From contig JAFVFY010000022.1 of assembly GCA_017475265.1 (NCBI GenBank), positions 1 to 64,000 on the forward strand: a DNA stretch of 64,000 nt, in the 5' to 3' direction. This document shows positions 40,383-49,903 of the stretch, piece after piece. Source of the DNA: Prevotella sp. Its GTDB lineage: Bacteria > Bacteroidota > Bacteroidia > Bacteroidales > Bacteroidaceae. The notes beneath the pieces are model-generated. The model did no database searches. It had not been told where the DNA came from and was given only the letters and a program-made list of their open reading frames with translations. Positions within the stretch are counted from its first letter, which is position 1. Every line of letters starts with the position of its first letter. The position numbers and the translations under genes were made by a program.

Positions 40383-41468
40383 ATGATTGAAGAACAGATA
40401 TTTGAAGACGAAGAATTGCTGCTGGACGAAAGTCTTGAAGAAGAATCAGGCGAGGCGGGCGGTCAGCTCTATGAGCATCTGCGGTTGGAAGTAGACCGTG
40501 GGCAGGAGCCGTTGCGCATAGACAAATATCTGACCGAGCACACGCAACACTCCTCGCGTAACCGCATACAGCAGGCTGCCGAGGCAGGGTTTCTCCATGT
40601 GAACGACCGTCCGGTAAAGAGCAACTATAAGGTTCGTGCCGGCGATGTCATCACGCTCATGCTCGACCGTCCTCACTTCGACACTACCATCGTGCCCGAA
40701 GAGCTGCCCCTCGACGTGCGCTATGAGGACGACGACCTTATGGTCATCTACAAGCCGGCCGGTATGGTGGTACATCCAGGATGTGGCAACTTCCACGGAA
40801 CGCTGGTTCATGCCGTAGCCTGGCACCTTAGGAACCTTCCCACCTACGACCCCAACGACCCGCAGGTAGGCCTCGTTCATCGTATTGACAAGGACACCAG
40901 CGGTCTGCTCCTTGTGGCTAAGACATCCGAGGCGAAGTCCATCTTGGGCAAGCAGTTCTTCCACCATGAGACCAACCGCTCATACGTCGCCCTTGTCTGG
41001 GGCAACTTCGTAGACGACGAAGGCCGCATAGAAGGCAACATAGGCCGTGACCCGAAAGACCGGCTGCGCATGGCCGTCTTCCCGCCCGACTCAGAGATAG
41101 GCAAGCCCGCCGTCACCCATTGGCGCGTGCTGGAGCGCTATGGCTACACCACGCTTGTGGAGTGCCGGCTGGAGACGGGTCGTACCCACCAGATACGTGC
41201 CCACATGAAGCACCTGGGTCATCCGCTCTTTGCCGACGAGCGCTATGGTGGTACGGAGATTCTGCGCGGCGAGCGTTCTGCGTCCTATAAGGCCTTCATC
41301 CAGAACTGCTTCAAGCTCTGCCCTCGTCAGGTGCTTCATGCACAGACGCTGGGCTTCCGTCATCCCACGACGGGTGAGCAGATGGACTTCACCAGTCCTC
41401 TGCCAGAGGATATGCTGGCGGTGATAGATAAATGGCGCAACTATTTAAAAGGTAAAAGTGAATTGTAA
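40383..41468 (+). CDS. rluD: 23S rRNA pseudouridine synthase D type
   Basis: 361 residues. An N-terminal acidic extension, an S4 RNA-binding domain (about 35-100: IDKYLTEHTQHSSRNRIQQAAEAGFLHVN), then the RluA-family catalytic domain with Asp in HRIDKDTSGLLLVAK and GRTHQIRAHMKHLGHPL. It modifies uridines of helix 69 of 23S rRNA. The first ~28 residues are extra and Glu/Asp-rich. It shares direction with the PASTA gene and ddl. Confidence 0.95.
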   Translation: MIEEQIFEDEELLLDESLEEESGEAGGQLYEHLRLEVDRGQEPLRIDKYLTEHTQHSSRNRIQQAAEAGFLHVNDRPVKSNYKVRAGDVITLMLDRPHFDTTIVPEELPLDVRYEDDDLMVIYKPAGMVVHPGCGNFHGTLVHAVAWHLRNLPTYDPNDPQVGLVHRIDKDTSGLLLVAKTSEAKSILGKQFFHHETNRSYVALVWGNFVDDEGRIEGNIGRDPKDRLRMAVFPPDSEIGKPAVTHWRVLERYGYTTLVECRLETGRTHQIRAHMKHLGHPLFADERYGGTEILRGERSASYKAFIQNCFKLCPRQVLHAQTLGFRHPTTGEQMDFTSPLPEDMLAVIDKWRNYLKGKSEL

Positions 41469-41527
41469 ATGAATTGCCGCTAAGGTAACAAATCGTAAAT
41501 CGTAAATTCGTAAATCGTAAATAAAAT
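41463..41527. repeat. AAATCGTAAAT tandem phrase
   Basis: Four copies of AAATCGTAAATT follow the rluD end and reach the ddl start. Confidence 0.75.
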
Positions 41528-41529
41528 AG

Positions 41530-42519
41530 ATGAAACTTCAGAAACGAACCATAGCCATCGTTTGCGGTGGCGACAGTAGTGAGCACGACGTTTCGTTGCG
41601 CTCGGCTCAAGGTCTCTACTCCTTTTTTGACAAGGAGCTATACAACGTCTACGTGGTCGAGATGAAAGGTACCGACTGGCATGTTGATTTGTCCGACGGC
41701 ACTTCGTCGCGAGTGAAAATGCACGACTTCTCCTTCCGTGAGGGAAACCGTACCCGCCATTTCGACTATGCCTACATCACCATCCACGGTACACCTGGCG
41801 AGAACGGCATCCTGCAGGGGTACTTCGAGTTGCTTAACATTCCCTATAGCACCAGCGGCGTGCTTGTCGAGTCTATGACTTTCAACAAATTTGTGCTCAA
41901 CCAGTATCTCAAGAGCTACGGTGTGCGGGTGGCAGAGAGCGTGCTCATCCGTCGTGGACAAGAAGAGAAGGTCAGCAAGCGCGAGATTATCGACGTCGTG
42001 GGCATGCCCTGCTTTGTGAAACCCGCCAACGACGGTTCCTCGTTTGGAGTCAGTAAGGTGAAGAAGCCCGACCAGCTAGCCGCTGCCCTTCGCGTGGCCA
42101 TGATGGAGAGCGACGAGGTGATGATTGAGTCGTTCCTCGAGGGTACGGAAATCACCGTCGGCTGCTATAAGACGAAGGAAAAGAGCGTGGTCTTTCCCGT
42201 AACGGAGGTGGTGACGAAGAATGAATTCTTCGACTACGACGCGAAGTACAACGGACAGGTGGAAGAGATTACTCCTGCCCGTATTTCTGCCGAACTTTCA
42301 GACCGTGCGCAGCAGCTCACATCGGCCATCTACGATATTCTCCATTGCAACGGTATCATACGCGTGGACTATATCATCTCGCCACAGGGTGACATCACCA
42401 TGCTTGAAATCAACACCACACCCGGCATGACGCAGACCAGCTTCATACCCCAGCAGGTGCGTGCCGCCGGCCTCTCTATGACTGACGTGCTGACAGACAT
42501 CGTGGAGAACCAGTTCTGA
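41530..42519 (+). CDS. ddl: D-alanine--D-alanine ligase
   Basis: 329 residues of ATP-grasp fold. The N-terminal IAIVCGGDSSEHDVSLRSAQ is the Ddl signature, with ITIHGTPGENGILQGYFELLNIPYS following; the C-terminal EINTTPGMTQTSFIPQQ closes the active site. It makes the D-Ala-D-Ala dipeptide for peptidoglycan. It overlaps no neighbour; 9 bp after its stop begins the left arm of a perfect 33-bp inverted repeat whose loop holds the next gene's start. Confidence 0.97.
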   Translation: MKLQKRTIAIVCGGDSSEHDVSLRSAQGLYSFFDKELYNVYVVEMKGTDWHVDLSDGTSSRVKMHDFSFREGNRTRHFDYAYITIHGTPGENGILQGYFELLNIPYSTSGVLVESMTFNKFVLNQYLKSYGVRVAESVLIRRGQEEKVSKREIIDVVGMPCFVKPANDGSSFGVSKVKKPDQLAAALRVAMMESDEVMIESFLEGTEITVGCYKTKEKSVVFPVTEVVTKNEFFDYDAKYNGQVEEITPARISAELSDRAQQLTSAIYDILHCNGIIRVDYIISPQGDITMLEINTTPGMTQTSFIPQQVRAAGLSMTDVLTDIVENQF

Positions 42520-42527
42520 CCTTTGCT

Positions 42528-42642
42528 AGCCCCCTAAGTTAGGGGGTTGGGGGTCTGAACAGGCTTCAAAACTAATTTAATATGGATGAGAATATAACAA
42601 ATGTAGGTCGTTCAGACCCCCAACCCCCTAACTTAGGGGGCT
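42528..42642. repeat. Perfect 33-bp inverted repeat at the ddl/acyltransferase junction
   Basis: The left arm (42528-42560) and right arm (42610-42642) are exact reverse complements, each also carrying CCCCCTAAGTTAGGGGG. The 49-bp loop contains the acyltransferase ATG (42582), and the right arm is translated as SDPQPPNLGGS. Confidence 0.95.
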
Positions 42643-43871
42643 CTTTCGACGACATACGGCCTTACGAGCCGGAAGAGATGAAGCAGGCCTTTGAGGATCT
42701 GATAAACGACCGGCAGTTTAACGTCATTATGAAGGGCTACGCACCGTGGTTGCCCAAGGGGTTGCGTAACGGTTTGCTGCGCCTTGCCTTCAAGGGCGTG
42801 AAGACTCCGCTGGACTTCCAAATGAGGTTTATGAGACCCGTCGTGAACTATATCATTAGAAAACACACCGACGGTTGTTCTTTCGACGACACAAATCTCA
42901 AATCTCAAATCTCAAATCTCAAACCTCAAACCTCAAATCTCAAATCCCAACGCTACACCTTCATCTCCAACCATCGTGACATCGTCCTCGACTCTGCCTT
43001 CCTTGACGTGAAGCTCGTCGAGGCCGGTCACCCCACAACCGTAGAGATTGGCATCGGCGACAACCTGCTCATCTATCCTTGGATAAAGCGTCTGGTGCGT
43101 ATGAACAAGGCTTTCACCGTTCGTCGTGGTCTCACGCCGAAGGAGATGCTAGCGTCCAGTCAGCTCATGAGCCGTTATATCCACTACGCCGTGACCGAGA
43201 AGCATGAGAACATCTGGCTGGCACAACGCGAAGGACGCGCCAAGGACAGCGATGACCGCACCAGCGATGCCGTGCTAAAGATGCTGGCCATGGGAGGAAG
43301 TGCGGTCAATTCTCAAATCTCAACCCTCAATTCTCAAATCTCAATTGTCGACAGTCTCCGCGAACTGAACATCGTACCCCTGACTATCAGCTATGAGTAC
43401 GACCCCTGCGACTACCTGAAAGCCGAGGAGATGCAGCAGAAACGTGACAACCCTTCTTTCAAGAAGAGCAAGCAAGACGACCTGGACAACATGAAGACTG
43501 GAATCCTAGGCTACAAAGGTCGCGTACATTACCATTGCGGAACGCCTGTGAACACCTGGATAGACGAGCTGAAAGACCTGCCGCGCAAGGAGTTCTACCA
43601 AGAGCTGTCCCATCGCATGGACCGCGAGATACATGCCGGATACCGTATCTACCCTTCCAACTACGTCGCTCTCGACATGCTGAACGGCAACACCATCCAG
43701 GCAGAACACTATACTGCCCATGACCGCCACCGCTTTGAGAAGTACCTCGAAGGCCAGTTGGCGAAAATCACACTCCCCAACAAAGACGAACAGTTCCTCA
43801 GACAATGCATACTCACCATGTATGCCAATCCCCTGCGTAACAAACTGAACATTACAACAACTAACTCATGA
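42582..43871 (+). CDS. PlsC-like glycerophospholipid acyltransferase
   Basis: 429 residues. The acyltransferase motif NHRDIVLDS (H-x4-D) lies near residue 127, with GDNLLIYPWIKRLVRMNKAFTVRR as a second block and IWLAQREGRAKDSDDRT as the substrate-binding block. It probably acylates lysophosphatidate or a related lipid at the inner membrane. Repeat content is high: residues about 11-21 come from a palindrome arm, about 104-124 from a nine-copy CAAATCT phrase and about 242-256 from TCAATTCTCAAATC. Conserved motifs around them are intact. The stop overlaps the NigD-like start (ATGA). Confidence 0.88.
   Translation: MDENITNVGRSDPQPPNLGGSFDDIRPYEPEEMKQAFEDLINDRQFNVIMKGYAPWLPKGLRNGLLRLAFKGVKTPLDFQMRFMRPVVNYIIRKHTDGCSFDDTNLKSQISNLKPQTSNLKSQRYTFISNHRDIVLDSAFLDVKLVEAGHPTTVEIGIGDNLLIYPWIKRLVRMNKAFTVRRGLTPKEMLASSQLMSRYIHYAVTEKHENIWLAQREGRAKDSDDRTSDAVLKMLAMGGSAVNSQISTLNSQISIVDSLRELNIVPLTISYEYDPCDYLKAEEMQQKRDNPSFKKSKQDDLDNMKTGILGYKGRVHYHCGTPVNTWIDELKDLPRKEFYQELSHRMDREIHAGYRIYPSNYVALDMLNGNTIQAEHYTAHDRHRFEKYLEGQLAKITLPNKDEQFLRQCILTMYANPLRNKLNITTTNS
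42891..42951. repeat. CAAATCT tandem array inside the acyltransferase gene
   Basis: Eight to nine 7-bp units CAAATCT/CAAACCT read as NLKSQISNLKPQ and more, ending four residues before the catalytic NHRDIVLD block. Confidence 0.9.
43305..43348. repeat. TCAATTC/TCAAATC phrase inside the acyltransferase gene
   Basis: Six 7-bp units read as VNSQISTLNSQISIV, between MLAMGG and the SLRELNIVPL segment. Confidence 0.85.
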
Positions 43872-44536
43872 AGCACTTTCCTGTTAATTGTCTCGTAGGC
43901 TGCGCTATCTGCGCAGCTCTCATCGTCCTCTCCTCCTGTGCCAACGATGCCTACGACAAAGGCGAGGGTGATTACTCACTCATGCAGGCCGAGATGGCTG
44001 AAATCCACATAAACAGCAACGTGCTGGTAGACTATTTCATCACCGACGCTAACGACAGGTACTCGGTTGCTACTCCTTTCAAAAACAGCTGGATGACTAC
44101 TCCCGACTCCACTTACCGCGCCGTAGCCTACTTCAACAAGAGAGACGACGGCATGGCCGACGTGATTGGACTCAGCCGCGTCGGCGTCCTCATGCCGAAA
44201 AGGTTGAAGAACCTCAAGACCGACCCCGTCCGCTTTGAGAGCGTTTGGATAAGTCCCAACCGAGCCTACCTCAACGCCGGCATCTACCTTCTCATGGGTT
44301 CTACTGACGACGAGCAGGCTATTCATACTCTAGGTTGCCACATAGACACGCTCCATCGTAATGATGACGGTACTGAGACGATGCAACTGACACTACACCA
44401 CGACCAGGGTGGCGTGCCCGAATACTATTCCCAGCGTACCTACGTCAGCATCCCCCTCAAAGATGCTATGACGGACTCCGTGTGCATCACCATACACACC
44501 TACGATGGAATCGTCAGGAAAACATTCAAGCGATGA
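43868..44536 (+). CDS. NigD-like lipoprotein
   Basis: 222 residues, lipobox VLSSC at Cys24. The sequence fits the NigD-like family of Bacteroidota (N-terminal OB-like domain and C-terminal domain; segments SLMQAEMAEIHIN, VWISPNRAYLNAGIYLL). NigD itself is named for its place next to the Prevotella nigrescin bacteriocin, but relatives occur widely with no known role. The start overlaps the acyltransferase stop (ATGA), and the stop overlaps the dus start (ATGA), so the three are translationally coupled. Confidence 0.88.
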   Translation: MKHFPVNCLVGCAICAALIVLSSCANDAYDKGEGDYSLMQAEMAEIHINSNVLVDYFITDANDRYSVATPFKNSWMTTPDSTYRAVAYFNKRDDGMADVIGLSRVGVLMPKRLKNLKTDPVRFESVWISPNRAYLNAGIYLLMGSTDDEQAIHTLGCHIDTLHRNDDGTETMQLTLHHDQGGVPEYYSQRTYVSIPLKDAMTDSVCITIHTYDGIVRKTFKR

Positions 44537-45528
44537 AGATTGGAAACATTGACCTCGGCGAACGGCCCGTCTTCCTTGCCCCGATGGAGGACGTGACGGA
44601 CATAGGTTTCCGTTTGCTTTGCAAGCGTTTCGGCGCGTCGATGGTCTACACGGAGTTTGTGAGTGCTGAGGCCCTTGTACGTGATGTAGCCTCGACGGTT
44701 CGCAAACTTCAGATAAGTGACGAGGAGCGTCCTGTCGGCATACAGATTTATGGTCGCACGGTGGACGCTATGGTCGAGGCTGCAAAGATTGTAGAAGAGG
44801 CTCACCCCGACGTCATCGACCTCAACTTCGGCTGTCCTGTCAAGAAGGTTGCATCAAAGGGAGCCGGAGCTGGCATGTTGCAGAACATCCCCTTGCTGCT
44901 GGAGATTACCCGCGAAGTGGTGAAAGCCGTTAAAGTACCCGTAACGGTAAAGACTCGTTTGGGCTGGAATCACGACCAGCTTATCATCACTACCCTTGCC
45001 GAACAGCTACAGGACTGCGGCATACAAGCGCTGACCATCCACGGACGAACCCGCTCCCAGATGTATACTGGCGAGGCTGACTGGACGCTTATCGGCGAGG
45101 TGAAGCGCAATCCCCGCATCACGATTCCCATCATTGGCAACGGCGACATCACTTCCCCCGAAAAGGCCTGTGAGGCCTTCTCCCGCTATGGTGTGGATGC
45201 CATCATGGTAGGACGTGCCACCTTCGGCTGCCCCTGGATATTCAAAGAAATCCGCGATGCCTTGGATGGAAACAACGAACAGCCCCTCACAACTGACGAG
45301 AAACTCGACATACTGGAAGAGCTGTTACGTATCAATGTGGAGCGCATCGACGAACAACGGGGTATTCTTCACACACGCCGTCACCTTGCCGCCACACCCA
45401 TCTTCAAAGGCATTCCCAATTTCCGCCCAACCCGCATCGCCATGCTCCGTGCCACACACATGGAAGAGCTATTGGCCATTCTCGAAGAAACACGAAATTT
45501 ATTTGCAGCCTATCTGCTGCCTATGTAG
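44533..45528 (+). CDS. dusB: tRNA-dihydrouridine synthase (DusB type)
   Basis: 331 residues. Flavin-dependent reduction of uridines in the tRNA D-loop. The motifs are VFLAPMEDVTD at the start, the catalytic Cys in NFGCPVKKVASKGAGAGML, VKTRLGWN, TIHGRTRSQMYTG and the phosphate-binding GNGDI and GRATFGCPW. The open frame starts 17 codons upstream in the NigD-like gene; ATG 44533 overlaps the preceding stop. Its end overlaps the convergent EamA gene by 19 bp. Confidence 0.94.
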   Translation: MKIGNIDLGERPVFLAPMEDVTDIGFRLLCKRFGASMVYTEFVSAEALVRDVASTVRKLQISDEERPVGIQIYGRTVDAMVEAAKIVEEAHPDVIDLNFGCPVKKVASKGAGAGMLQNIPLLLEITREVVKAVKVPVTVKTRLGWNHDQLIITTLAEQLQDCGIQALTIHGRTRSQMYTGEADWTLIGEVKRNPRITIPIIGNGDITSPEKACEAFSRYGVDAIMVGRATFGCPWIFKEIRDALDGNNEQPLTTDEKLDILEELLRINVERIDEQRGILHTRRHLAATPIFKGIPNFRPTRIAMLRATHMEELLAILEETRNLFAAYLLPM

Positions 45529-46427
45529 AGGAACACCATTCCCAAAAGCACCAATGCGAGGTCGACAGCCTTGGCCCGAAGGTTCTTTTCATGGAAGGAC
45601 ATCGCACCGCAGAGGAAACTGACAATAACGCTGCCACGACGAATCATTGAGACAATGCTAATCATAGCCGAGGGCAGTGAAAGGGAATAGAAATACATGA
45701 AGTCGGCAGTAGAGAGGAAAAGGCTTACGCCGATAATTGCCCAGTCCCAGTGGAAGGGAGTAGTCTGGTGGTGTTTGGGCCACCAGAGCAGCATAAGCAT
45801 AGCGAACATCATGCCACACTGGTAGATATTGTACCACGACTGAACCATCATGCGGTCGAGCCCTACCCCACCCTCACTTACGGGTGCCATGAGATATTTG
45901 TCGTAGAGTCCGCTGATGGCTCCCATAGCAGCAGCTCCTACAATCATGTATATCCAGTGGTCGTGTTTGAAGTCGATGCCCTCCTTCTTCCCACTACGAC
46001 TAAGCAGCAGGAAGGAGACTACGGCAAGACATACTCCCACCCATTGCCAAACGTTGAGTCGCTCGCCAAAGACCAGCAAGGCACCCACGAGCACCATGAC
46101 GGGACGTGTGGCATTGATAGGGCCAACGATGGTCAGCGGGAGGTGCTTCATACCGAAATAGCCCAGCAGCCAACTGCTGAGCACGATGATGGACTTCAAG
46201 ACAATGTATTTGTGAACCTCCCATCCACCGCTGCCTACATGAAAGATGCTCCCGTCGAGCATGCTACTTGTACCGCTCACAATGATGAACGGCAAGAAGA
46301 TGAGCGACGAAAACAGCGTGTTCAGAAAGAGGATGGGAATGACAGCATTGTCGCGCAGAGCCTTCTTCTTCAGCGAGTCATAGACACCAAGGAAGGCAGC
46401 CGACAGGAATGCAAGAATGAGCCACAT
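45510..46427 (-). CDS. EamA/DMT-family transporter
   Basis: 305 residues with ten hydrophobic segments in two halves, beginning MWLILAFLSAAFLGVYDSLKKKAL. It belongs to the drug/metabolite transporter superfamily, which exports or imports small metabolites; the substrate is unknown. The start codon shares one base with the stop of the small lipoprotein gene (TGATG), so the two are coupled; an upstream ATG (46442) would overlap that gene. Its 3' end overlaps dus on the other strand. Confidence 0.88.
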   Translation of the reverse strand: MWLILAFLSAAFLGVYDSLKKKALRDNAVIPILFLNTLFSSLIFLPFIIVSGTSSMLDGSIFHVGSGGWEVHKYIVLKSIIVLSSWLLGYFGMKHLPLTIVGPINATRPVMVLVGALLVFGERLNVWQWVGVCLAVVSFLLLSRSGKKEGIDFKHDHWIYMIVGAAAMGAISGLYDKYLMAPVSEGGVGLDRMMVQSWYNIYQCGMMFAMLMLLWWPKHHQTTPFHWDWAIIGVSLFLSTADFMYFYSLSLPSAMISIVSMIRRGSVIVSFLCGAMSFHEKNLRAKAVDLALVLLGMVFLYIGSR

Positions 46428-46849
46428 CACTTCATCCTCCACTGTCCGTTCCCATCAGGCACCATGGGCACGACGACCTCCTCCTGCGTACCGTCGCCAT
46501 AGTCAAGCTGCATGAACACATGCATCATCTGCATCGTGGAGTCCATCTCGGCACGGACGGCGGTGAACTTCTTCACGCCCTTGTGCAACTGTTCTTCCGT
46601 AGCCATATACATCTTGTAGGCATCGGCCAGCTGCGGGCGCATCTCCTCTGGGATTTTGTCAATGTCATGGCGGAAAGCCAGGAAACCGTCGTAGTCGCCC
46701 TCAAGCAAGCGGTCGTAACATGCCTGGGCAACAGCCATAGCCTCAGCCTTTGTTGCCTCCTCAGGAGATGGAGTGTTTTTGCAAGCAACCATTGAAGTAA
46801 TCAACAGCAGCGCCAATACTGCCTTACTAATCATCTGTTTTGTCATCAT
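46427..46849 (-). CDS. Small lipoprotein, DUF4878-like
   Basis: 140 residues, lipobox SMVAC (Cys near 23). The body has the pattern of a cystatin/NTF2-like DUF4878 fold: a helix EAMAVAQACYDRLLEGDYDGFL, then helices and strands ending VVVPMVPDGNGQWRMK. Such lipoproteins often gauge nothing known. It lies 20 bp after der on the same strand and is coupled to the EamA gene. No catalytic motif is visible. Confidence 0.65.
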   Translation of the reverse strand: MMTKQMISKAVLALLLITSMVACKNTPSPEEATKAEAMAVAQACYDRLLEGDYDGFLAFRHDIDKIPEEMRPQLADAYKMYMATEEQLHKGVKKFTAVRAEMDSTMQMMHVFMQLDYGDGTQEEVVVPMVPDGNGQWRMK

Positions 46850-46869
46850 ATCCTATTATCAATCTTTAA

Positions 46870-48231
46870 TCATTTTTGTCTGATAAATACGTTGATGGGT
46901 GAGCCGGTAAGCGTCCAGTTCTCACGTATCTTGTTCTCCAAGAACCGTCTGTAAGCTTCCTTCACATACTGCGGCAGGTTGGCGTAGAAGATGAAGGTGG
47001 GAATCTGTGTGTCGGGTACCTGGCTCACATATTTAATCTTAATATACTTGCCCTTGATGGATGGTGGTGGCGTGGCCTCAATGATGGGCAGCATCACCTC
47101 GTTGAGCTTCGTGGTGCCGATGCGCAGCTTGCGGTTCAGATAGACCTGCTTCGCCGTCTCCAGTACCTTGAAGATACGCTGCTTGGTGAGGGCCGAGGTA
47201 AAGATGATGGGGAAATCACGGAAGGGAGCCATGCGCTCGCGGATGGCATTCTCAAAGGTAGAGATGGCTATCTGCGACTTGTCCTCCACGAGGTCCCACT
47301 TGTTCACAGCCACCACAAGGCTCTTGTTGTTCTTCTGGATAAGCTGGAAGATGTTCATGTCCTGTGCCTCGATGCCACGTGTGGCATCAATCATCAGGAT
47401 GCACACGTCGCTGTTCTCGATGGCACGGATGCTACGCATAACGGAATAGAACTCCAAGTCCTCGCTCACCTTGTTCTTACGACGTATGCCAGCCGTGTCC
47501 ACAAGGTAGAAGTCAAAACCGAACTTATCGTAGCGGGTGTAGATGCTGTCGCGTGTCGTTCCGGCAATCTCTGTGACGATGTGCCGGTCTTCGCCAATAA
47601 AGGCATTGATGATACTCGACTTACCTGCGTTGGGTCTTCCCACAACGGCAAAGCGGGGAATACCCTCTTCCAGCCCATCGTCATTCTTCTCAGGCAGCAT
47701 CTCCATAATCCTGTCCAGCAGGTCGCCAGTACCACTTCCCGTAGCAGCACTCACACACCAGGGGTCGCCCAAGCCTAGCTTGTAGAAATCGTACTGCCCA
47801 TAGAGGTCCTTCCCGTCATCGGCCTTGTTAAGCACAAGGATTACTGGAGGTAAGGTAACGTCCCTTTCACTCCCTTTCACTCCCCTTTCACTCCCTTTCA
47901 CTCCTTTTCGGAGTATCTGCGCCACATCCTGGTCGAGGTCGGTGACGCCGTTCTTAATGTCGCAGAGGAAGAGCACGAGGTCGGCCTCCTCGGTGGCGAT
48001 GATGACCTGCTTGCGAATCTCCTCTTCAAAGATGTCATCGCTGTTCACCACCCATCCGCCGGTATCGACTACGGAGAACTCACGACCGCACCACTCACAC
48101 TTGCCGTACTGTCGGTCACGTGTAGTGCCAGCTTGTTCGCTCACAATCGCCTGCCGGCTGTTTGTCAGTCTATTAAATAAGGTGGACTTGCCCACGTTGG
48201 GCCTTCCCACTATCGCTACTAGGTTTCCCAT
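46870..48231 (-). CDS. der: Ribosome-assembly GTPase Der (EngA)
   Basis: 453 residues with two tandem GTPase domains, [12 protein letters not shown] and [12 protein letters not shown], followed by the KH-like C-terminal domain ([22 protein letters not shown]). Der is needed for 50S subunit maturation. Between the Switch/G3 and NKxD of domain 1 there is a foreign stretch [17 protein letters not shown] (about residues 110-126), the translation of a GGAGTGAAAG-type tandem repeat, just before the NKAD motif. It is transcribed from its own promoter, whose -33 box lies in the era terminator. Confidence 0.96.
   Translation of the reverse strand: MGNLVAIVGRPNVGKSTLFNRLTNSRQAIVSEQAGTTRDRQYGKCEWCGREFSVVDTGGWVVNSDDIFEEEIRKQVIIATEEADLVLFLCDIKNGVTDLDQDVAQILRKGVKGSERGVKGSERDVTLPPVILVLNKADDGKDLYGQYDFYKLGLGDPWCVSAATGSGTGDLLDRIMEMLPEKNDDGLEEGIPRFAVVGRPNAGKSSIINAFIGEDRHIVTEIAGTTRDSIYTRYDKFGFDFYLVDTAGIRRKNKVSEDLEFYSVMRSIRAIENSDVCILMIDATRGIEAQDMNIFQLIQKNNKSLVVAVNKWDLVEDKSQIAISTFENAIRERMAPFRDFPIIFTSALTKQRIFKVLETAKQVYLNRKLRIGTTKLNEVMLPIIEATPPPSIKGKYIKIKYVSQVPDTQIPTFIFYANLPQYVKEAYRRFLENKIRENWTLTGSPINVFIRQK
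47857..47913. repeat. CTTTCACTCC tandem array inside der
   Basis: Five CCCTTTCACT/CCCCTTTCACT units in frame within der; the same phrase occurs at the lspA/DUF4296 junction. Confidence 0.85.
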
Positions 48232-48270
48232 TATTTATTTTGTGAAATGATTATTATCCGTAATTTTCGG

Positions 48271-48301
48271 CAAAGATATACAAAAAAGCCGAAAGCACAA
48301 A
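48271..48301 (-). promoter_or_regulatory. der promoter
   Basis: Minus-strand TTTG (48298-48301), 19 bp, TATCTTTG (48271-48278). The -33 element lies in the loop of the era terminator. Confidence 0.65.
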
Positions 48302-48310
48302 ACTTTCGGC
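48282..48310 (-). terminator. era terminator
   Basis: On the minus strand GCCGAAAG (48310-48303), 7-nt loop, CTTTCGGC (48295-48288), then six T (48287-48282). A perfect 8-bp stem. Confidence 0.9.
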
Positions 48311-48318
48311 AAGAAAAA

Positions 48319-49230
48319 TTATTCCAGACGATATCCGAAATTGCCCAACTCGCGTTCCGAGGAGCGCCAGTCCTTGTCTACTTTGACGAAGATTTCGAGG
48401 TAGATATGCTTGTCGAAGAACTTCTCCAGCGTCTTGCGAGCCTCAGTAGCGACCTTCTTCAATGCCACTCCCTGATGACCAATGATAATGCCTTTCTGCG
48501 ACTCTCGCTCCACGTAGATGACGGCATTGATGTGAATTTTCTGCTCGTCCTCCTTGAAGCGCTCCACGACCACCTCCACCGAGTAGGGAATCTCCTTGTC
48601 GTAGTAGAGGAGAATCTTCTCGCGGATGATTTCCGAGACGAAGAAGCGTGCGGGTTTGTCGGTCAGCTGGTCCTTGTCGAAGAACGCCGGACTCTCGGGC
48701 AGCAGCTCCTCAATACGACGGAGCAGCATGTCGGTGCCGAACTTGTTCTTAGCCGATATGGGCAGTATCTCTGCGTTAGGCAGCAGCGTGTGCCAACGAG
48801 AGACCAAGTCGCCCAGAAGTGCATCCGGTCTTCCACCAGAGAATTGTTTCTGTAGCTCGTCAATCTTGTTAATGAGCAGTATGACAGGTATGGTCATCTT
48901 CTGCACCTTCTCCAGGAAGTCCATGTTCTTCTCGGGATTCTCCACCACGTCGGTGACGTAGAGGAGGATGTCGGCATCGGTAAGTGCCGACTCCGAGAAG
49001 GCAAGCATCGACTCCTGCAGTTTGTAATTGGGTTTGAGCACGCCTGGCGTGTCGCTGAACACGATTTGCATCTCGGGAGTGTTCACGATGCCCATGATGC
49101 GATGACGCGTTGTCTGAGCCTTGAAGGTAGCGATAGAGATACGCTCACCTACGAGCTGGTTCATCAGCGTCGACTTACCCACGTTGGGGTTTCCCACTAT
49201 GTTTACGAATCCTGCCTTGTGACTATTCAT
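48319..49230 (-). CDS. era: Ribosome-assembly GTPase Era
   Basis: 303 residues. G1 [13 protein letters not shown]3 DTPGV, G4 NKID; the C-terminal KH domain has the [16 protein letters not shown] loop. It binds the 3' end of 16S rRNA during 30S maturation. The start overlaps the mtgA end by 8 bp, so it is in the OmpA-mtgA-era run and ends in a strong terminator. Confidence 0.97.
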   Translation of the reverse strand: MNSHKAGFVNIVGNPNVGKSTLMNQLVGERISIATFKAQTTRHRIMGIVNTPEMQIVFSDTPGVLKPNYKLQESMLAFSESALTDADILLYVTDVVENPEKNMDFLEKVQKMTIPVILLINKIDELQKQFSGGRPDALLGDLVSRWHTLLPNAEILPISAKNKFGTDMLLRRIEELLPESPAFFDKDQLTDKPARFFVSEIIREKILLYYDKEIPYSVEVVVERFKEDEQKIHINAVIYVERESQKGIIIGHQGVALKKVATEARKTLEKFFDKHIYLEIFVKVDKDWRSSERELGNFGYRLE

Positions 49231-49903
49231 GTTTTTCCAAGTATTTCATTTCGCGGAGTATCTGCCGCTGTCGTTTCTTGATATATTCACTTGGGTGCTT
49301 ACTGCTGAAACGTAGCGGATTGGGCAGCGTAGCTGCTATCAGGGCGCATTGCTCTGCGGTAAGCTCGCGGGCGGTGCATCCGAAATGTTCCCGTGCTACG
49401 GCCTCCACACCGTAGATTCCCACTCCCATCTCTATCGAGTTGAGGTACACTTCCATGATGCGTTCCTTTCCCCAGAACAGCTCGATGAGCACGGTGAAAT
49501 ATGCTTCCAGTCCTTTGCGCACCCACGACCGTCCTGGCCACAGGAACACGTTCTTCGCCGTCTGCTGCGAGATGGTCGAGGCACCCAGCTGGTTCTTTTC
49601 CGGGTGTTCACGGTTTCGTTTCACCGCCTTGCCGATGGCATCTATGTCAAAGCCATAGTGCTCTCGGAAATGTGCATCCTCGCTTCCCATGACGGCCAAC
49701 GGCATCTGTCTGGAAATCTCAGTAAGTGGCACCCACTTATGCTCCAGCTTCATCTCTTCGTTCTGGAACAGGCGGATAATCATCAGCGGCGTGTAGTAGA
49801 CGGGAACGAACTTCATCAGCACGACGGCAAGAACGGTGGACCCGAAGAACAGGCCCACCGTCCAGCGTAGAAACCGCAGAATACTGCGAAAGATTTTCCT
49901 CAT
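49223..49903 (-). CDS. mtgA: Monofunctional peptidoglycan transglycosylase
   Basis: 226 residues. One N-terminal membrane helix (about 12-32), then the GT51 domain with catalytic Glu in [13 protein letters not shown], and [32 protein letters not shown], and [15 protein letters not shown]. It polymerises lipid II into glycan strands and lacks a transpeptidase domain. Its ATG follows immediately after the stop of the OmpA lipoprotein gene (TAA-ATG). Confidence 0.95.
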   Translation of the reverse strand: MRKIFRSILRFLRWTVGLFFGSTVLAVVLMKFVPVYYTPLMIIRLFQNEEMKLEHKWVPLTEISRQMPLAVMGSEDAHFREHYGFDIDAIGKAVKRNREHPEKNQLGASTISQQTAKNVFLWPGRSWVRKGLEAYFTVLIELFWGKERIMEVYLNSIEMGVGIYGVEAVAREHFGCTARELTAEQCALIAATLPNPLRFSSKHPSEYIKKRQRQILREMKYLEKHE

